Shown here: positions 7,005 through 10,249 of the stretch, in pieces
Layout of the letters: every line of letters begins with the position of its first letter
How positions within the stretch are numbered: the first letter of the stretch is position 1
NCBI GenBank assembly: GCA_039026975.1
Contig: JBCCLI010000229.1
Location: forward strand, 1-10,249
Length of the DNA stretch: 10,249 nucleotides
Direction of reading: 5' to 3'
Source: JBCBKZ01 sp039026975
Lineage (GTDB): Bacteria; Bacteroidota; Bacteroidia; J057
Notes under the pieces: generated by a model
What the model was told of the DNA's origin: nothing
The model's database searches: none
What the model saw: only the letters and a program-made list of their open reading frames with translations
Translations under genes and position numbers: made by a program

Positions 7005-7271
7005 GTTGCTGATCAATTCTTTAAAAATAAAAAACAGGATAAAAATATTTATCTTTATATTTATTTATATCAAAAAAGAATTTAATGATATAAAAAACCA
7101 ACGCTCTAACATATGCCTTATTTTATTATTCTTCAAGATGATTTAGGATCTATGATGTTAGATTAATTGGTGGCTTAAACAATTCCATAGAAAAAGCAGA
7201 AAATAATGGGTACAAATATCCTGAGATGTGATGATTTAGTCGTCTGCTTTCTAATGGATACCCAACGAAAG

Positions 7272-7306
7272 CAGGTAACTTGAGAAATCTTATTTCAAGC
7301 TACCTG
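7272..7306 (-). terminator. Hairpin after the giant secreted-protein gene, probable terminator
   Basis: CAGGTAACTTGA (7272-7283) and TCAAGCTACCTG (7295-7306) form a 12-bp stem with an 11-base loop. The single mismatch (A with C on the plus strand) becomes a G-U pair in a minus-strand transcript, so the stem is complete in that direction. It begins about 27 bases past the stop codon of the upstream minus-strand gene, the expected place for a 3' end. Only three U follow the stem (CUUUCG), so termination may be weak, or the hairpin may instead protect the mRNA end. Confidence 0.55.
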
Positions 7307-7333
7307 TATGAATAACCTTAGAAGGAGAAAACC

Positions 7334-10249
7334 CTACGGTTTTATGAATTTTTTAGCAGGAAAAGGATAAGAGGCCCCTGCTAAGCTGATGACATAGGTA
7401 CCAGATGAAAGATTCTGGACATCTAGTTGGTAGGTACGTTTTCCAGCTAATATGGGGGCAGTGCGTATGACTTGCCCGTTGATAGAAAGTACCCTTATCA
7501 CACCTTGCTCCGGCAGTTGATCTGATGGAAAATTGACCATGACTGTCCCATTGGTGTAGTACGCTTGTAAGTTCCCTTGATTCTTTTGAATGTTTGTGCT
7601 GATTACGGAGGAGTAATCTTCACTGCCATCTAAGTCTATCATGACTAATTTATAGTAGTGAATCCCCTTCCCAGTATTCCGATGGATATAGGTATATACC
7701 TGCTTATCAGGAACATTATTGGCTGCTATGTTTCTCAGGGTTTGCCAGGTATCCCCATCATTGCTGTGTAGTAGGTTATATCCTTGCATGTTCAGTTCTT
7801 GTTCTACTACCCAGTCGATTTTCACATTCCCAAGTGGGTCTGTCTTAGCTATAAAGGAGAGTAAACTAACGGGTAAGGGACTATTAGTTCCATCATTTAC
7901 TGTAATGGTAAAGTAGGAAAATCCAGGTGTTTCAAATTCTACAAAGTGCACTTCTTCTGTAGTAAAACTACCCTGAGGTATAGTTCCTGTCTGAATGAGT
8001 GGGAGGTTAATAGGCGTTTCATACAGGTTTTCTGGATATCTGACCACAAGTAGATCATTTAGGGTAATATCCAGGTTTTCATCATAGGCGTTTTTCAGGT
8101 CTTCAAACTCTTGAGGGGTGAAATACAGCCTTACTCTTGCAGGGCCATCATTTTCAGGATTGATTTCCCAAACCCTAGCCATATGATGGAATTTATGTAC
8201 ATCTACAGGTCCATCTTCACGTGTCAATTTGACCTCCGTCTCCCCTAGAGAAATGAGGTCCATAAGTGGATCATCTTTTATTTCCAGTATAGGATCATTA
8301 TTATCATCAAAAATCCGTACCCATCTATTTAAGTTTCTAAGATTACATGATCCAAGGGTATTGATTGTTGGAAGAGTTCCTATGGGGTTAACCCATAAGC
8401 TATACTCTCTTCTGGCAAGTACATTTCCCAAAATGATCTTATCACAGCTAATAGCCTGAATGCCCGTGATGGTCAATTCTGTACTTTCTTCTGTGTCAAT
8501 CAGTAGCTCATGTGTTCCCGCATAATCTGGAAGGGTATCCCGGAAGGCCATACCATTTAGGGTATAGTCCACAAAGAAAGGCCCACTCCCTGAAAGTATG
8601 AGAGGAATAGACAAGTCATCTCCTATACAAATTCTTTTCTCACCAAATACCTCTACTTCAGGTAATTGAAAAGGGGGTTTAGTAAAGTCCCACTGTCCTC
8701 CGCAAGAGTTTTCCAGATTTTCACTTGTGGTACTGGTCTCGAAAACTATCCCATTACTAGAGAGCGCGTCTATATCTCGCATTCTCAAGTAATCTGTACA
8801 AATAATAGCGCCTTCATCTTTCCTGATGTATGCCTTGCTACCTCTGGTCTGGGAGTAAATGTTAATGTAGTTACCCTGAGAACCCACTGCGATCAGGTTA
8901 CCATGTTCATTAGCTAGGTGGATGGTTTTTCCCGGCCAGATGTTGTAGGTATGCCCGTACACCATTTTTACACTGTCTACAAAAATATTATGATAAAAAT
9001 CTCCATGGCCATTCATCTCTAAATACCCGATTTGCAGACTATCTCTTCGAATAAGGACCTTTTGACCAGTAGCTATCACCTTCTTAAATGAGGCAGCAGC
9101 AGGTGGAATGAAATCAGCATCATTAGATTGTAAGAATATTTCTGAGCCCTCAGATTCCCAGCTTAGGTTAGTCTGATCTATTCTGAAAGTATTAGTTCCC
9201 CCCCCTCTTGAAGTCAAGCTTGAATTTCTAATGTCTATATCCCTGGTTTCAGTTCCCTGGGAGCGGAAGGATAATACATTTAATGAAAAACCTTTTGAGT
9301 GTAGGCCGCCCCTGTTTACATGTAGATCTCTTCTGCTGTAGAAATCATCTTGTAATTCATAAATAGCATTCCCTAAAATTCTGATGACGGAATTAATAGC
9401 TAAACCTTCAGTAGTAATAAAGGAAGTAGGTTTATCTGAGAGTAATTTGAGCTCTCCCGTGTAGGTGTAGAGTAGGTTCTTATCCAGGGTGAGGCTGCCT
9501 TTTACATCCATTGCTTGGTTACCTTTCCATTCCATACCTGGAGAATTTTCTACAAAGTTCATATACACAGCGCCTACGGCGAAATAATTATCAAAAGTTA
9601 TGGCTGTTCTGGCAGTCCCTATGGACATATCATCAAACACCACACTATCTAAGGGAGCCGGTGTGCAGTCTCCTTCTCCAGTAGTTCTATTGGGATCTAT
9701 GGTCCAGTGATCACTATCAGTTATGTCTCCACTGAAATTTTGGGGATCATCCTTATTTGCGCGCCAGTAAAAGGTCTTAGGCGTATAGGCGGTGAATGAA
9801 ATATTGGAATTATTTCCGCCATCTATCGCATCTGCTGCTACCATGGCATTAGCTGCATCCATATAAGCCACCTGACAGTTTTTCAAATCTACATGATCCA
9901 CTGTTAGGCGTGTACCGAAAGCGCCTCCAGTAAAGGTGGTTTTATCTGAGCAGCCCGAGGCTAATGAAATCAGGCTATCTCCTATGATGAGCTGTTCTGT
10001 ATCTCCCCCTGGGAACCTGAAACTTTTCCCTGCATACATATACAGGGAACTATCAACGGTAATGAGTTTTCCTTCTATCCCACTAAAGTTTATACTGGAT
10101 CTTCCTATGATATCCCCTTTAACGTGTATATTTTTAGCAGCTCCATGCGCATATACCTGAGCATCTGAGGCTATAATCTCCACTGTGGGAAAGGAATGAC
10201 TTCTATTAATGGTGGGAAATCTTATTCCATCATCCGCTCTGCTAAGAAT
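7334..10249 (-). CDS. Giant T9SS-secreted surface protein, C-terminal 971 residues
   Basis: The frame is open to the right edge of the window, so the gene is 5'-incomplete. A GTG at 10183 lies inside the open frame, where 22 more codons continue upstream without a stop, and no signal peptide follows it. Numbering from the first visible codon: residues 1-150 and about 220-510 are rich in short beta-strands, Asn, Gly and Asp, typical of a beta-helix-like adhesin stalk. A FYWRA ... SDHW ... VVFDD segment (about 160-207) matches the recurrent YW-x(n)-HW-x(n)-V-FDD module of long Bacteroidota surface proteins. An Ig/PKD-like domain follows (about 535-622: ICIGDDLSIPL ... GPFFVDYTLNG). Then come a fibronectin-like module starting LPVSLLSF (about 792-884, with YYKLVMIDLDGSEDYS) and a type A T9SS sorting domain to the end (NLSSGTYVISL ... 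KKFIKP). No catalytic motif was recognised. An adhesin or matrix role is inferred only from architecture. Confidence 0.85.
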   Translation of the reverse strand: MLSRADDGIRFPTINRSHSFPTVEIIASDAQVYAHGAAKNIHVKGDIIGRSSINFSGIEGKLITVDSSLYMYAGKSFRFPGGDTEQLIIGDSLISLASGCSDKTTFTGGAFGTRLTVDHVDLKNCQVAYMDAANAMVAADAIDGGNNSNISFTAYTPKTFYWRANKDDPQNFSGDITDSDHWTIDPNRTTGEGDCTPAPLDSVVFDDMSIGTARTAITFDNYFAVGAVYMNFVENSPGMEWKGNQAMDVKGSLTLDKNLLYTYTGELKLLSDKPTSFITTEGLAINSVIRILGNAIYELQDDFYSRRDLHVNRGGLHSKGFSLNVLSFRSQGTETRDIDIRNSSLTSRGGGTNTFRIDQTNLSWESEGSEIFLQSNDADFIPPAAASFKKVIATGQKVLIRRDSLQIGYLEMNGHGDFYHNIFVDSVKMVYGHTYNIWPGKTIHLANEHGNLIAVGSQGNYINIYSQTRGSKAYIRKDEGAIICTDYLRMRDIDALSSNGIVFETSTTSENLENSCGGQWDFTKPPFQLPEVEVFGEKRICIGDDLSIPLILSGSGPFFVDYTLNGMAFRDTLPDYAGTHELLIDTEESTELTITGIQAISCDKIILGNVLARREYSLWVNPIGTLPTINTLGSCNLRNLNRWVRIFDDNNDPILEIKDDPLMDLISLGETEVKLTREDGPVDVHKFHHMARVWEINPENDGPARVRLYFTPQEFEDLKNAYDENLDITLNDLLVVRYPENLYETPINLPLIQTGTIPQGSFTTEEVHFVEFETPGFSYFTITVNDGTNSPLPVSLLSFIAKTDPLGNVKIDWVVEQELNMQGYNLLHSNDGDTWQTLRNIAANNVPDKQVYTYIHRNTGKGIHYYKLVMIDLDGSEDYSSVISTNIQKNQGNLQAYYTNGTVMVNFPSDQLPEQGVIRVLSINGQVIRTAPILAGKRTYQLDVQNLSSGTYVISLAGASYPFPAKKFIKP

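Larger units (their letters stand above)
6970..7333. other. AT-rich intergenic region between the two secreted-protein genes
   Basis: No gene is supported in these 364 bases. The part at about 7015-7100 is very rich in A and T and would be the natural place for promoter and upstream elements of the protease gene. No exact TAnnTTTG is present on the minus strand. The closest is AAGATTTG (complement of 6988-6995), with TTG 18 bases further upstream (complement of 7014-7016). The left end holds the palindrome at 6981-7004 and the right end the hairpin at 7272-7306. Two interleaved short inverted repeats lie at 7193-7264. Confidence 0.7.

Noticed and set aside
7206..7283. A 25-codon plus-strand reading frame in the intergenic region
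   Set aside because: It is very short, has no homology cue, runs into the hairpin at 7272-7306 and lacks a convincing promoter.
7328..7343. Small hairpin AAAACC-CTAC-GGTTTT over the stop codon of the giant protein gene
   Set aside because: The stem has only six pairs, mostly A-T, which is too weak to call a terminator next to the better hairpin at 7272-7306.
9207..9223. A further AAGCTTGAA sequence with a nearby CTTGAAG copy, resembling the shared intergenic arm
   Set aside because: It lies inside the giant protein's coding region, shares only 9 bases with the arm and is not part of an extended hairpin. It is probably chance.
10181..10183. GTG as a start codon for the giant protein
   Set aside because: The frame stays open for 22 further codons to the window edge, no signal peptide follows the GTG, and T9SS cargo must have one. 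The gene is treated as incomplete.

Overview
The window looks like a chromosomal segment of a member of the Bacteroidota, most likely of the Cytophagia type. The evidence is two very large secreted proteins ending in Por/type IX (T9SS) type A C-terminal sorting domains, a Bacteroidota-style Mpl ligase, a fused OtsA-OtsB trehalose enzyme, and sites of the Bacteroidota sigma factor form TAnnTTTG upstream of the divergent genes. No rRNA, tRNA, CRISPR array, transposase or phage gene was seen.

Layout. Bases 1-147 hold the C-terminal end of an unrecognised plus-strand gene. Its stop overlaps by 4 bp the stop of the convergent trehalose-6-phosphate synthase/phosphatase gene (144-2345, minus). A 184-bp intergenic region then feeds two divergent genes, otsAB to the left and mpl to the right (2530-3879, plus). 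It contains a candidate -7 box for each and an imperfect inverted repeat. mpl ends exactly where the next gene begins to be read from the other strand. That gene (3880-6969, minus) encodes a secreted pappalysin-type (M43) zinc metalloprotease with a GEVED domain, three tandem beta-sandwich repeats and a T9SS tail. After a 364-bp AT-rich gap comes the 3' part of a giant secreted surface protein (7334 to the right edge, minus), also T9SS-tailed. Its start lies outside the window.

How the genes relate. otsAB makes trehalose, a compatible solute. mpl recycles murein tripeptide into cell-wall precursors. Both are cytoplasmic housekeeping or stress functions that share only a divergent promoter region. 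The two large minus-strand genes are T9SS cargo. They are probably separate transcription units, because a 12-bp hairpin follows the upstream gene and a palindrome precedes the protease gene.

No clearly new multi-gene system is visible. The most noteworthy signals are non-coding: (1) a long perfect A/T-flanked hairpin inside the end of the mpl coding region, placed to terminate the opposing protease gene; (2) a nearly identical 16-17 nt arm shared by two intergenic hairpins about 4.8 kb apart; (3) an 11-bp-arm palindrome just before the protease start; (4) a possible leaderless mpl transcript.
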